From contig NC_060214.1 in NCBI RefSeq assembly GCF_021130785.1, forward strand, positions 44,685,001 to 44,749,000: 64,000 bases of DNA. Direction: 5' to 3'. Origin of the DNA: Homalodisca vitripennis. Its lineage: Eukaryota > Arthropoda > Insecta > Hemiptera > Cicadellidae. Shown here piece after piece: positions 49,098 to 61,645 of this stretch. Within the stretch, counting starts at the first letter, position 1. Each line of letters starts with the position of its first letter. The notes below the pieces were generated by a model that saw only the letters and a list, made by a program, of their open reading frames with translations, ran no database searches and had not been told where the DNA came from. Made by a program: the position numbers and the translations under genes.

Positions 49098-51719
49098 TTT
49101 TGTGTGTATGTGTCCTTATATTAGTGTCTAACTGCTATTGCAGCTGACGAAAAATTTTCAGATTGCCGAGTAAAGGATTTTCCCAGCACAATATTGAGAA
49201 TCTCTAGTATGCCTATTCGTTTCCTTTTTCAGTTTTCTTTGGTTCAAGAACGATACTTTTTAAAGTGGAATTATATACTTAATACTATTCTATAGTTATT
49301 ATATATTTTTACTTGTCGAATTAAGAAAACTTTATGTCACTATTTTTTTCAGTTTGTTCATGTGCGTAAAATGATGGTATCATAAACACTACAATGTCCT
49401 AGGCAGGGCCGTTTCCTTTATAATTATAAGGGGCCATAGTGGTTTAATTAGAGCTAATTTTGAAAATTTTTTCCAATGATTTCGACACCAATAACTCTTC
49501 TTTTTATGTATTGCTTGTGAGTCTCTGCTCTGCCATCAATTATTATTTATTCATAATATTCTAAAATTATTAATTTATGGATAATATTTACTAGAAGATA
49601 ATATATATATTCCTATATATAATACTATATTATATATTTTATGTCATCATAGGACACAAATAACATCTATTTTCGTACAGAATAAACATGAAGTTAAAAT
49701 ACTTAGTTTAGTGTTAAACTAATGTAATTAATGATTTAAAATATATGATAGTATTTATTTATTAATTTAATGTGCCGACATATGGCTAAGAGAGTGCAGA
49801 CGCTTTACACCCAAAGAAAGAAGTAAAACTCATTATCATTATACAGTGGTATGCCTTATAAATTGTGATTTTGTTATTTTACTATATGTTAATTGTTTTT
49901 TTAAACTTACAAACATGTTTAAAAATCTGGAAACATATAGTATTGTTAAATAGGTTACAGAATTATTAATAGTTATATAAAAAGGCCTGAGAATATGTGA
50001 CTTTAAATCCTTGTGATGTCCTGGAATAGATGGCGGAAATGCCAGAATGTTCAACTACTACTCAACATGATGATAGTATGCCCAGTGTTCTTCAAATACT
50101 ACAACTTAAGTGTTTGCAGGTCTTGTCATTACTGTCACAAAAATACAGTGTAACTACAAATTCATTAAAAACTATTTATTACAGAATAATATGGAGAGTA
50201 TTTGTAAATTTGCGCAGTTCATTATTTTAGTGGTAACGTAGTGCAGGATTAAAAATACATACAATATCACTGGCCTTTATATCATCGTAATATTATTTGG
50301 TAGAGGATGGAGAGACGAGAGAGTAGGAGTCCAGAGAGTGGGGGGGGGAAAGTTTGTGTAAAAGAACTCTACACATATAATTGAATGATAAATTGTTTTT
50401 TCTTATTGCTTTATTTTTGTAATACATTCGAACGTTAGGAAAACTATGTAATCTCAAAGGGCAGTTCATAGTTTCATTTCTGTATGTACGGTCTATCCAT
50501 GCGATATCTGTAAACAAACTCATTTATATACAATGGAATTATCATTTGTGTTTAAGAATGATGCTTGTTCAGTCAATGCTGATCTTAGGCTTTAGAATAA
50601 ATTGAATTAATTAAACATGTTGATTTCTGTCTTTTTTTTCTTCTTAGGTTTTAATTTTATTGATGGTGTAAGTGCCAACTCCACTGGAGCTGGCTGTTAC
50701 TTTTCTTCGTTCTATTTACTGTTAAAGTAGTTCACATGCGAAATAAGCAATGAAAGTGGTTTGAACCATGGCGGTCTGTGAACAGTCTGTTGAAAATAAG
50801 TCGCTCAACTACAACGAGCTTTCAGAACTCAACCATTCCTTATGGATTCCTGATATCTTCTAAATACCGGTTTTTACGTTACATGACTGCTTAACGAGCG
50901 GCTTTCAAATGAAATCCTCGTTAATGAATAATTGGCAACTAAGTACTGTGATGTTTTAAAAGATTAATGATATTAAGGCTTTATAATGTTAGGGATTCGC
51001 ATGTATGTTCTCATGGGCGCCTCTAGGAGGAGAACTTAATCGTAGCTATTTGGAGCATGAGGGTCGGCCTGCTCTAGGTTTACATATCCTGTCCAGACAT
51101 TAAGTTCTTCCGTGTTGGTACAATATCTTAGATCCATATTCTACTAGTTTGAATGTCAATGGAAGAAGATCACATAAACAAATCCAAACTGACAATACAC
51201 TTGAATTTGATGATAAACAAACATAAAACTGTACTATCATTAAACAGGTATCAGGATCCAAAGTGTTTCAATTCTCACTGAGAGCTGTGTTTGAATATTC
51301 ATGAACTCTTTTAGCAATAAAACTGAGTTGTTTTCTATATATTTATGTTAACTCTCTTTAAACACTGATTACCAAGCATAACGTCGACAAATAAAGTAAC
51401 TGTCGTTAACACTACTACAAAATATATTGTGTACCTTTTGAAAAGATCTTAGCCATATCCTGTTAGGAGTAACACTGTACCACGATAAACACAAAGGCCT
51501 ACTTTATAGAAGCGTTGTCTTCCTTAAACAATTTCCTATCTATAGGTCTAGGTTAATTCTTGAGATGAATTTTGGACTGACAGTATATGAATTTGGTCAA
51601 CTCCTCCAAGTGGACAGGTTTCCAGGAACCTCCAGCCAATACTGTTCTACTATATTATTTATTTTAAAGAGAATTGAATTTAGAGAATAAAAAAGCAAAG
51701 CCTTCTGGTTTTGAAATGG
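49098..51719. other. Unassigned stretch, no gene
   Basis: No element or gene recognised. It includes a purine-rich patch with a G9 run (50305-50350) and a few less AT-rich patches (for example 51010-51110). By position it should correspond to 6.72-7.86 kb of the left arm, but only the end near 51690 (aaagccttctggtttt with its left-arm relative near 6724) matches. Confidence 0.4.
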
Positions 51720-53270
51720 TTAAAATTTGGATTTAAAACAGTTTTGGAATCATACCTATGTATTATAGCTACAGTGAACTAGATTTTGTATCTCTATAAA
51801 CAGATTTTTAACTGTCTTGTCTCATAAATGAAATATGCATGACCACAAGCATTGAAGTTCTAAAACTTTTCAAATAATCATTATGTTACTCCAAGTGAAC
51901 TTCTTTGGACACGGAAACAGAAAAATATTAAACCGACTTTTTCATTTAATTAACATTTTTTAATTAGGAAATAATTTATCCAATCTTCATTAGACTTAAA
52001 AAGCACATATTTTCTAAGCAGAACCTTCATTATTAAAATACTTCATATATCATACTTTTTTATAAGTTTTTTTTAAATAATATATCAAATAAAAACTTTA
52101 ATTCTGCTTATCACAGTTTTGTTTGAAGTTTTGTACACGTACATAAAATGGAGTTAAAATAAAGCGAAAAAAAAATATAATTAATGCAAAGTGGTTGTTT
52201 AGTATTAGGTTGATGATAACATACTAGGGTATTTTAACACTATCTTATAATGATAAAAATCTCGTGTATATTATAATATAGAGCCAAATTAGTACATACT
52301 GTATGGACAAGAAACTAATAAATTGTTTTAGTAACAGTCGCCAGACAAATGAGGTATCTGGTTCATGCGCCTAAGGAGACAATATTTACATTCACCCAAA
52401 TTTTGTTTACAATTATATGTGTTATGTGAATGTTTGGATGTATATTTATGTAAACGAAAAATCTATAAATGCCAACATGGTATTGTTTTCATTTTAAGGC
52501 AAAATGCTTTTTTAAACGTTTGATTACACGTTTTTATCGGATCTGCACTGAATGTAAAAGTTCTTTAAATAAGCATGAAAAGTTAATTGGGAAACCCATT
52601 TACACTGTTTGTGTGTGTTTCCAAAGCGTTGTACTGAAAGTAATTCCTTACTGCCAAAATATTTAATCTAAAGCAGGGAAAAACGAACTGTGGGTGTGTG
52701 TATGCAATTGAAAATAAATTTCTTTAAATGGAAAATTGTTAACTGCCTCATTTTAAAGTCAAATGATTTTTTTAAATTTTGATCTAACACATGTTATCGA
52801 GTCTGCACCCAATGTTAGGCGTCTTAACATTTTGATGAAACAACTGCATTTTGAACCTGGTAAGCAAGAAAACTTATTTATGTTATTACCATTAGTTGAA
52901 AAAAATTTAAATATGTAAAAATAATATCAAACATGTTTGCACCAACTTTTAATTTTATGAAAAAAATTTTAGTATAAATTTTAAATGGCTTATTATTAGT
53001 GATGGAATTTAACTCTTACAATTTTGAACTTCATTTCCCGGTCATAAATAAATAATAAATACATTATCGCTGTAAACGTTTATCTCTCTCTTTAAGAGGG
53101 ATTTAAAACTGGGTTTAGGTGAAGCCTATTAGCAGACTTAAAATGCCATATGGTGTTGCTTTGACGACAATTTATTGAACATCCCATTGATTTGAATGAA
53201 TTAATTATGTTTCCATCGGATCTATAGGTTTCTTGCGACTTTTAATGTAGAGTTTTATTTAAACTAGTAA
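51720..53270 (-). repeat. Right arm of giant inverted repeat, distal part
   Basis: Inverted partner of 5281-6700. Clear matches are the phrase gacttaaaaagcacata (left arm: its complement near 6440), cacccaatgttagg (5690 region), and agcctattagcagactta followed by atgccatatggtgt (5350-5390 region). It lies outside the mariner/hAT cluster, so the cluster interrupted one continuous arm. Confidence 0.8.
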
Positions 53271-54159
53271 CATAAACAGAACTACTTGTATTCTGGGGCC
53301 TCCCTTGGCTCTGGTTTCATTACAATTAAAACATGTTACTTTAAGGTTTTAGATTTGAAGAAATATATTGATATAGTATAATTTTGTCAATATTTACATG
53401 AGATCGTGCTGGAAAATACTAAATCCTGTACAATAGTGTGCAGCTTCCATCATTCAATATAGACTTTCTATTTTACAACAAAAATGAAAACAATATTGAA
53501 ATTGAAAAAAAAATTATTTCATTACTTTACGTGAAAATCCTCTGAAATATTTTATCTGACACAAAATTATTGGGGAACAGATTTATATCATCGATCTGAA
53601 AGCATCCATCTTCGGGAAAATATTCACATATTGTTTTGGTATTCTAAGTTCATATAATTTATTCAAGTTAGATAATTTAACTTTTTATTCCTAATAGTAG
53701 GAAAATATTAAAAAACTTTTTAAGCTAATGACATTTTTTGAGTCTGAAAAAATACTTTTTATAAGATAATTATGACTTCAAAATCAGTATAGTACATGCA
53801 GTCTTTAGATTATTCATGATTATGTCCTTTACATAAGTTTTCGAATATTATTTATTCTTTCAATTTCTTGTTTATTACCACTGGGTAAAAGCTATATTCA
53901 TGTACATTCAGTTTTTTGTTGTTTAGTGAGAGGAAATAAAAATGTATTCACCGAAAAATATTACTCATATCAATTCTATAATTGTAATATCAACTGGTAT
54001 ATTATACTATAGGGGAATATTCTACATAACTGATGGTCATAAATTCAGAACTCCGTTGTGTAAACAATACTCAGCAAATTAAATATAAGAATTTATGTTA
54101 ATGAGAACACAGTAGTATCTTTCATAAATATGTTTTGCAATTATATGTATTTATAGGTT

Positions 54160-55150
54160 GTGTTTCAGTGTACAGTATGTAAATGAAAATCTTTTAATGT
54201 AAATGGTATTACCTCATTTTAATGTCTAATGATTTTAAATGTTGATTACACACTTATCGACTCTGCACTCAATGTAGGTGTCTTTAAATTTGCATCTGGA
54301 ACCCATTTAAACTGTTTGGTGTATTTTCAAACATTGCCTGAACGTATTGCTTTACCAAACAAAATTTAAACAAAGGGAAGGCTATTATGCTGATAAATTC
54401 ACAAGCAACGTAGTTAAATTTTTATGCAATACTATACTTATTTCATGATTCTGTATAGCATTAGAAAATGGTGCAATTTGTTCTAATTTTATATAAAACT
54501 TTTTCACTTACTGAGATGTATATAGTTGAAAAAAACGGCCATTTTAAATGTTAGTAATATTGGTAAAACATTTAGGTCTATTGCAATTATACTAGATGTT
54601 AAATAAATGATACGCAAAATGTGGTTTTGTATAAAGAGTTTGAGTAATAGCGACAAGCTTTAATCTAAATAATTCCTAAATTATAATATATATCAAGACT
54701 AAATGAACAAAAATAATTCTGCTGTTCTTGTAGATGGCCACGTTACAAATGGAAGTAAACACAAAATTGATTTTATGCAATGCAAATTCATAACATAATT
54801 AAATAGACTTATTTATGCAATGAAACTATCCTATTAATTTTGATTATAATATTTGTATAGGTTTAAATTAACTTAGTATTGGTGTTGCATTTTAAATAAA
54901 TGCATTTTACTTTAAAATTGTTTACTTAGTGTCAGGACGTAAAAAGAAATAAAGAGTGCCTTAAACGTTATGACCCTGTTAGAGTATTTAAATAAATCCA
55001 GCTGAGCTATTAGCAGATTTTGTCAATGCCATCTGATGTGCTTTGATGAATACCGATTTTAAATAATAATAGTTTTACTAACTCCATTGGTTCTACTAGC
55101 AATAATGGGTTCTTGTAGCATATAATGTATGGTTTTGTTTGATTGTGTAA
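54160..55150 (-). repeat. Second direct copy of the distal right-arm sequence
   Basis: Two segments repeat, in the same orientation and order, parts of 52440-53270. The first is 54160-54370 (tgttgattacacactta, then ctctgcactcaatgtagg, then aaactgttt). The second is 54980-55150 (agctgagctattagcagattt, then gccatctgatgtg). The material between copies has diverged or been replaced. This outer part of the repeat thus exists three times in the window: once in the left arm and twice on the right. Confidence 0.7.
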
Positions 55151-55466
55151 CATGGAATTAAGTACTTTTATTTTTATTGCATACCTTTTATTCATAGAAA
55201 ATTAAATTTTTGAAAAATATTCTTCAAGTTAAGATTAATATGTGAATATTTAAATTCTCAAATTGATATAAACTCGAATAAGAAAAATATATCAAATTCA
55301 TTGTGTTGGATATTCATCGTCAATAAGGGGATTAAAAATAAAATTTTCATTTTCAATTTAATTTTGAACATACATAAATTAATATTACATTTGCAATTTC
55401 GATTAGAGTAACCATCCCTAAAAAAAGGGGGGTTTAAAAATAAAAAATTTGGGAGCATTCTATCCT

Positions 55467-55565
55467 CCCCCCCCCCACCCCCCCCCCCCCCCACCCCCCC
55501 CCCCCCCCACCCCCCCCCCCCCCCACCCCCCCCCCCCCCCACCCCCCCCCCCCCCCACCCCCCCC
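55467..55565. repeat. 16-bp C-rich minisatellite, (C15A)n
   Basis: A C-tract broken by single A residues at 55477, 55493, 55509, 55525, 55541 and 55557, exactly 16 apart. The minus strand is therefore T plus fifteen G, repeated. It could form G-quadruplexes on one strand and i-motifs on the other. Frames here read only Gly-Gly-Trp/Val runs and are artefacts. Confidence 0.95.
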
Positions 55566-55784
55566 AAATTTCGGTAAAAACCGCCTTAGGTACATAAATT
55601 GTATAAAATATAAAAGAAAAACAGTACAAAAAAGTAAATAAACAGTGAACAAATAATAATAATAAATACAGATGACATTAACTAAATAGTTGTTCCATAT
55701 GTTGATTTCAAATGTAGACGTTGTTGCCTAAGTTATCTGATGTTGAGTCTATGTGGAATTTAGCTCTTTATTATATATAAATAA

Positions 55785-55788
<4 letters not shown>

Positions 55789-55829
<41 letters not shown>
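55789..55829. repeat. (TA)n microsatellite
   Basis: About 40 bases of TA after a short taaa repeat. Confidence 0.95.
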
Positions 55830-55834
<5 letters not shown>

Positions 55835-57120
55835 TATTATTCAATATTCTTGAAATGTATATAACACAAACTTTAAACTTTCTGTTTGGTAGTTCCTGTC
55901 TGTAAAAATTAATAACAACAAAGAAATAAAACCAACTGTAATTAGAAAATTTTTACATAGAACTGAATTTCATGTATAGAATGCAGCTGATAATCTGGGA
56001 TAAAAATCTTGCAGGAAATAAAAAAGATAAAATTCCAGAGGGACGGTGACTGTATATACAAATATAGACGAATATAAAGTAAGACGATGCTATTACCTAA
56101 CTAATGAATTCGTCTGAAAGAACAAAGTAACTTAATGTTTCTCTCTAAACTCATCAAAGAAATTTGGGAGTGTATTGACGTTGATTGGTGTCAATATCTC
56201 TTATAATCATTTAACCTCAGAGTTTGTTAATAATATTCCGGTTGATAACTTAAATTAAATTGCAATATATCATACGTAAACTAAAATAATATATGCCCTA
56301 TAATATAAAAAAATACTTAATTATTTTAAAAAAATACCCTAATACTTTTATTTTTTATTACACCGTACACCATTAGTAACCAGGTAAGTTTTCTGTAACT
56401 AGGAAGATATATTTAATAGGAATCGAATCTAGGACTCTTTCCTTGGGTAACCGTTACATTACAGGCTTCCCACTTTAGTTAAAATGCAATGGGGATGAAA
56501 TTATCATAAGTAGCAATAATTATTTTAATATGCAGTCTACATTTATTTTGTATATAGTTCTAGTCTTTCCAAATATTTTAGCTTACACAACTGTTACTTG
56601 TTTCTTCTTAGTTACAGATTTCAGTGTGTAATATGGTATACAATTTTACAAACTTCTTTTTGGAACTTTGCCAAACGCGCCTCCAATGCTTCTTCAACTC
56701 AGTTTAGTCGACAAAGTTCATTTAAACTTTTCCTAACGACACGACGCAAAATAAGGTTACACGTTGATACAGAATATCAACTTTAGAAATACTGATAATA
56801 AACAATGAACTATAATTTCTTACAACAATTATTAGACAATTATTATTTACTAATAAACTTTTATTATATATAAAATGTGCTGATAGTACAGATAAAAAAT
56901 TGAATGAATATTTTATTATATGTTATTTACATCTGCAAAATTAAAAGCAAAACTATTCCCATTCAAATCCCCTAATTTATCCAAAGAAATACCTGCATAA
57001 ATCCATTTTCCTATGTAAATGACTAACGAGCTGCCTTTTTATAGTTAACACTGTAAGTATCTATATTATATAAGACATAGAAGTGTCATAATCTTTGGTT
57101 AAAATATTTCATGTAGGCTT
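55830..57120. other. AT-rich stretch, no gene recognised
   Basis: Nothing recognisable beyond AT-rich unique sequence. The 62-codon frame at 56598-56786 is not assigned to any family. Confidence 0.4.
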
Positions 57121-57124
57121 CAAT

Positions 57125-57189
57125 TTAAAAAGAAACTTTTTGTGATTTATTGGAATTAAATAATGCTAGTGCCATTTATACAATTTAAC

Positions 57190-57223
<34 letters not shown>

Positions 57224-57294
57224 GTTAAATTGTATATATATATATATATATGCTCCCGGCGGAGCAAGTACTTTTTGTGATTCAATGTTTATTG

Positions 57295-57349
<55 letters not shown>

Positions 57350-57380
57350 AGATTAAATTGTATGAATGGCAATAGCTTTA

Positions 57381-57445
<65 letters not shown>
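57125..57445. mobile_element. Cluster of SINE 3' ends and (TA)n arrays
   Basis: At least two SINE tails lie here. One starts near 57136 (ctttttgtgatttattgga), then gccatttatacaattta. The other starts at 57252 (gctcccggcggagcaagta), then ctttttgtgattcaatg and ttattgaaatta, running straight into (TA)n at 57300-57347. An inverted copy of the gccatt...caattta phrase lies at 57350-57390, followed by more (TA)n to 57442. Gctcccggcggagcaagta is the end of the tRNA-like head of the SINE at 35193, better preserved here. Confidence 0.7.
57174..57238. repeat. Perfect palindrome around a (TA)n core
   Basis: The sequence tatacaatttaacg, then (TA)n, then cgttaaattgtata. The outer 14 bases are exact inverse complements, so with the self-complementary core the whole segment can extrude as a cruciform. 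Confidence 0.85.
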
Positions 57446-57447
<2 letters not shown>

Positions 57448-58908
57448 ATATAAACTTATATACTATTTTATTTAAATATTTGCTTCAAACAACACTTGAA
57501 TTATACAGTGAAACCACAGTATAAGTTTAAAAATAGCCTAAACTTATTATTAGAAGCAGACCTGTTAGTTTAATAGTTTAACTAATAAAAATGACGTCGC
57601 TTATAAAATATTATTGGTAAGTACAACTCATGAACGTCTATGTGTCAGCAGTTGTATTTGCCCCACTGAACCAACTCTATTATTGACTGCAAAGCCAAAT
57701 TAACCTTTTTCTTTTCCTTTAGTATATTTAGTTAAATAGTAGGGTATCTTAGACTGATTCAATCAGTTTTTCACGTCTGTTAGGTTTAATATTAATCAAA
57801 CAGTGAAGCGGCTACAGAATAAGTATCAAGTATGAGCTGGAAATGAGGAATATCAAAATTTAAAGACGAAATGGTTTTCTTTATATTGTAGAAAAAGTGA
57901 ACTGAGAATTTCAGTTTCCAACAATGTTGTTATCGCCCTGTAGATGTATACAAGGTCTATAGTTGCTGTAACTACAACCCTAATTTAACACTTAAATGAG
58001 AGTGATTGTAGAAAAATATTTGAGAATAATTCAAATAAATTTATTTTAACTTTTTCAACATTTATTTATCACAATACCGGTCAACCGTACGACGTGTATA
58101 TTAGATATCCTGCTAATATTTTAGGTAATATTATATTAGGTTTCATATAACAAGGTATGCAAGAAAATAGCAACATTTATCTTATTTTAGGTTCAATATG
58201 TTCAAGTTCTATGTACATTTTAAATATATACTACACAATGTCCATCCCATTACGTTTTTGTGTACTGCATACGAAATCCGGTGAATTACAACAAGTGTAT
58301 CGGTAGGTAGCATAACATTCCTTTTGACATATTTTACCTCTTTTTTGAGGCTCATATTTCAGCTATAGTGGCTTCGATGTACACTGGTATTTTATTCGCA
58401 AAGGACATTATTTTCATGCTTATGCTTATTTGCAAAGTAAACTATTAACCGTGTCCAAGCATCATTGGTCTTTCCCGGGATTCCAATTCGTGGTCTCTCT
58501 CAGTTAGTTTTAGGAGACTATACCCATTAATATAAGAAAGAGGACAAATATTTTGAGGTTCCGCCAACCACCGATTAATCAGATAATGAAAAAGCAACAG
58601 AGGTATGAGTCATTTTATACATGATATGGAAAATATTACTAGGGGAGTGAGATCTCTTTAGGAATTCCTGAGGTTATATCCTAGGAATACGAGATCTAGA
58701 AGTTTAGTTGGCTTTAACGATACCGTACTCTATTCCGAAATAGCTGAGTGTCCCTTATAGGTTACGATTATGGGATACGTTATTTGATACCAAAACAGTA
58801 AATTCAAAAACTGGCGTGTAGATTTACAAAAGAGTCAAGACTGATAACTTATAACCGAACATATTGTAATATCTCGTTAGGAAGCAATTAAAAGGCTTTT
58901 GACCTGTT

Positions 58909-59066
58909 CAGTTAACAAGAGCACCTAAGTGACATATTGATTTTATACCTTTGAGTAATTTTGTCAAGGTTCGTTTTTGGTACATATACTATTACCAAAA
59001 GTAAACCTTGAAAAAAATACTCAAAGTTATAAAATCAATATTTCACTTAGGTGTTCTGGTTAACTG
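58909..59066. mobile_element. Foldback (MITE-like) element with long stem
   Basis: Two arms of about 74 bases (58909-58982 and 58993-59066) are inverse complements with few mismatches around a 10-base loop. The outer ends are cagttaac and gttaactg. Each arm contains cacctaagtga and its complement. No coding sequence. It would move only with a foreign transposase, if it is mobile at all. Confidence 0.8.
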
Positions 59067-59756
59067 ATATATTTAATATATCTAGCTTTAGTAAAACAAG
59101 GTGAATACTGGACATATCAGTAAACTAAACTAGAATAACTACCCCTTTGTCAGTGAAATATTAATAACTACTGTTTGTAAGATATTTAACAGTAGATCGT
59201 TTACTGGATAGCTCAGAGGAGCTGCATTGACGACAGAGTATTCCAAAACGTCTTTTCCAAATCTTGGTTTAGCTCACTCAATTATAGTTCAATTAATTGT
59301 CTGTTTTTTATGACTTGTTTGTAACAATCTTTGTGAACAAGGTCAGATTAAAAATAAATAATGGTACATTATATAGTTTAGTATCATGCAAAACCAAAAT
59401 ATAAAATTATTAACATAATGTTACCACCATGATACATTAATCTGCGTACAAACTTTGAAAATAAAGTAGCTCAAGTCTCTCAGAACAGAAACTGATCACA
59501 AAATTAAACGGTAAAAGTCGCCGTGACAAGAAGATCTAATTCTGTTACTCTACGAAATCAGTAACTAACTTCGGTGCAATATCAGTTAGTGTCCAGAGTA
59601 ATAGGATAGTCAAGACTGATCACTTGTAACCGAACAGTTTCTAATATCTTTATATCAAGCATTTCAACGGCTTTTGACCTGCTCAGTTCACCAGTGCATA
59701 AAAGATATGCATTGATGTTATAATTTTGAGTAATTGTTTTTAAGGATCACTTTTTG

Positions 59757-59765
<9 letters not shown>

Positions 59766-59818
<53 letters not shown>
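59766..59818. repeat. (TA)n microsatellite
   Basis: About 53 bases of TA that replace the loop and right arm of the foldback element in unit B. Confidence 0.95.
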
Positions 59819-59820
<2 letters not shown>

Positions 59821-59995
59821 ACTCAATTGTTCCGAGTAAAACAAGGAATAAATACTGAACAAATCAGTGAATTAAATTAGAAGAATTATCACTCCGTCAG
59901 TGAAATCTTAATAATTTGTTTTACGAAGATTACAGAAGACAATTCTCTTGATAGATCAGAAGCGCTGATAGGAATACAGAGTACTCCTAAACGTT

Positions 59996-61640
59996 AAAAT
60001 ATTACGTTTGACCCTACGATTTCTCCTAAGTTCTGTTGAAACAACGGCTGTCTTATAATCCAGGTAAGTCTTGGGTTTTATAGGTTATCTCTCCTTTTGG
60101 TATCCTAAACTCAATTAGTTAAAAGGTAAATGTAATGAAATGAGACAGTTTTCTTACTGATCTACGAAATATATAAATTTTTATTTAAGTGGTAATGAGT
60201 TTGACTAGTTAATTTGTTCCTTAAGTGTCCGAAGTTGGTGCTCGGTTCCATTTAAGATGTTCAACCTGTGGTAGATGTTTAAATACCGAGGAGATGAGCC
60301 CTGTTGTCAGAAAACATTGTCATTTCTTTACACTATCACTGAGATGAGTAAGAGATAACAAGATTTTGAAAGTGTTTTAATTATGAACTCGAAATACGAA
60401 ATAATACATTTACGCATAACGGTTCATTAGAAAGCACATTCATTGAAAACCAATTGCTACAAATGTAACTTATATGATTATTTAGAATCCTAGAACTTCA
60501 GTAACAAGACTTACGAACTTAACTTAATAAAAAGCTTCTACATTCGTAAACGCATATCGTTACCTATCAACTCAAAAAGTTGAACTCGTTTTTAAAATTT
60601 GTATTGCAAAATATGGAATAATCTGATGATCAGTTTACATTAAATAGGTTTTGATGGTAATAAAAGCTATTCATTTGAAGTAGCTGTAGTAGTAACAAAA
60701 GTGATTGAGTGTACTAATATACCTCAACTGTTTTAAAGTGAACACTATTACAATAAATTTAGTCCTTATAAATAAATTCTCACGATAATTAAACGCTTTT
60801 TAATGAATTATGATAATGTTGGATTAGTATTCGAAATTCTATAGTAAATAATGTATACGAATAAAATAGCATTCTTAGGGTTTTTGCACGGAATACCTTG
60901 CACTTTAACAAATGTTTCTTAAAAAGACCTTTTTAAATTGACGATGAATGTAAGAAATACTTTTTATTTACTGAAAGATGTTTAAATTTGGAATTGGTGA
61001 ATGTCAAAGGTGAAATATTGGTGAGCCCGAACGCTGAATCCGAACTTCAAATAATATGTTTTAGGAACAACATATTTGGTTAAATAAATGTTTCATGCTG
61101 TATTTCATATGAAAATCGACAACGTACGCTCTAAGATACTTTTTTATTTGAGAATATTTCTCTGTGTAAAATTTAATTATCATAAAGATAAAGATTTATA
61201 AATAATAAATTAAAAAAATTTAATTTTATCTTAAGGGGAGCAGGACAGTAAAAAGTTGGTAAAATTACGTTTTCACTTTTTTATTTATTTTTGTAGACAA
61301 TTTTCTTGTAAACATTTTGATATACAACACTTTATATTTTAAATTCTATTAGCACTCGTAAAAAAATAAATTCAAAAGTGTGCTATGTAAATATGGCAAG
61401 GCAACAACAGCTCATAGCTAAGCAACGTAACTTATTTGTTATAGTACTCATTACTTTTAATTATGATGATGATTTAGTGTGTTACTGTTGGCTAACCTGC
61501 AAACACAACAAGGATAGCAATACTGTGTTTTTTTACATTAATCATAATTGCGTGTTGTGTTGTTTGAGGTTTTGATTGTTTACTTATAGCAAAATTTTGT
61601 GTTTTTATTGAATATAAGTTATTATTTCTGTTAGTGGTGT
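59996..61640. other. AT-rich stretch, no gene recognised
   Basis: No repeat, RNA gene or coding region identified. A 65-codon frame at 61378-61575 has no recognised family. Confidence 0.4.
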
Positions 61641-61645
61641 TTATA

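Larger units (their letters stand above)
58834..59995 (+). repeat. Tandem duplication, period about 775 bp
   Basis: Unit A (about 58834-59255) and unit B (about 59609-59995) share, in order, gtcaagactgat, taaccgaac, ggcttttgacct, ttgagtaatt, taaaacaagg, gtcagtgaaat, gatcag-type words and gagta(t/c)tcc(a/t)aaacg. In unit B the right half of the foldback element is replaced by (TA)n. Confidence 0.8.

Noticed and set aside
5281..53270. Assembly or read-foldback artefact as the explanation for the inverted repeat
   Set aside because: The arms differ by substitutions throughout and each has private insertions, which a technical foldback would not produce.
55467..55565. CRISPR-like regular array
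   Set aside because: The unit is a 16-bp simple repeat with no distinct spacers, in a eukaryotic context.
55258..55652. Glycine-rich frames of 72 and 123 codons
   Set aside because: They come from the C15A minisatellite read on the minus strand. The flanking parts show no protein-like pattern.
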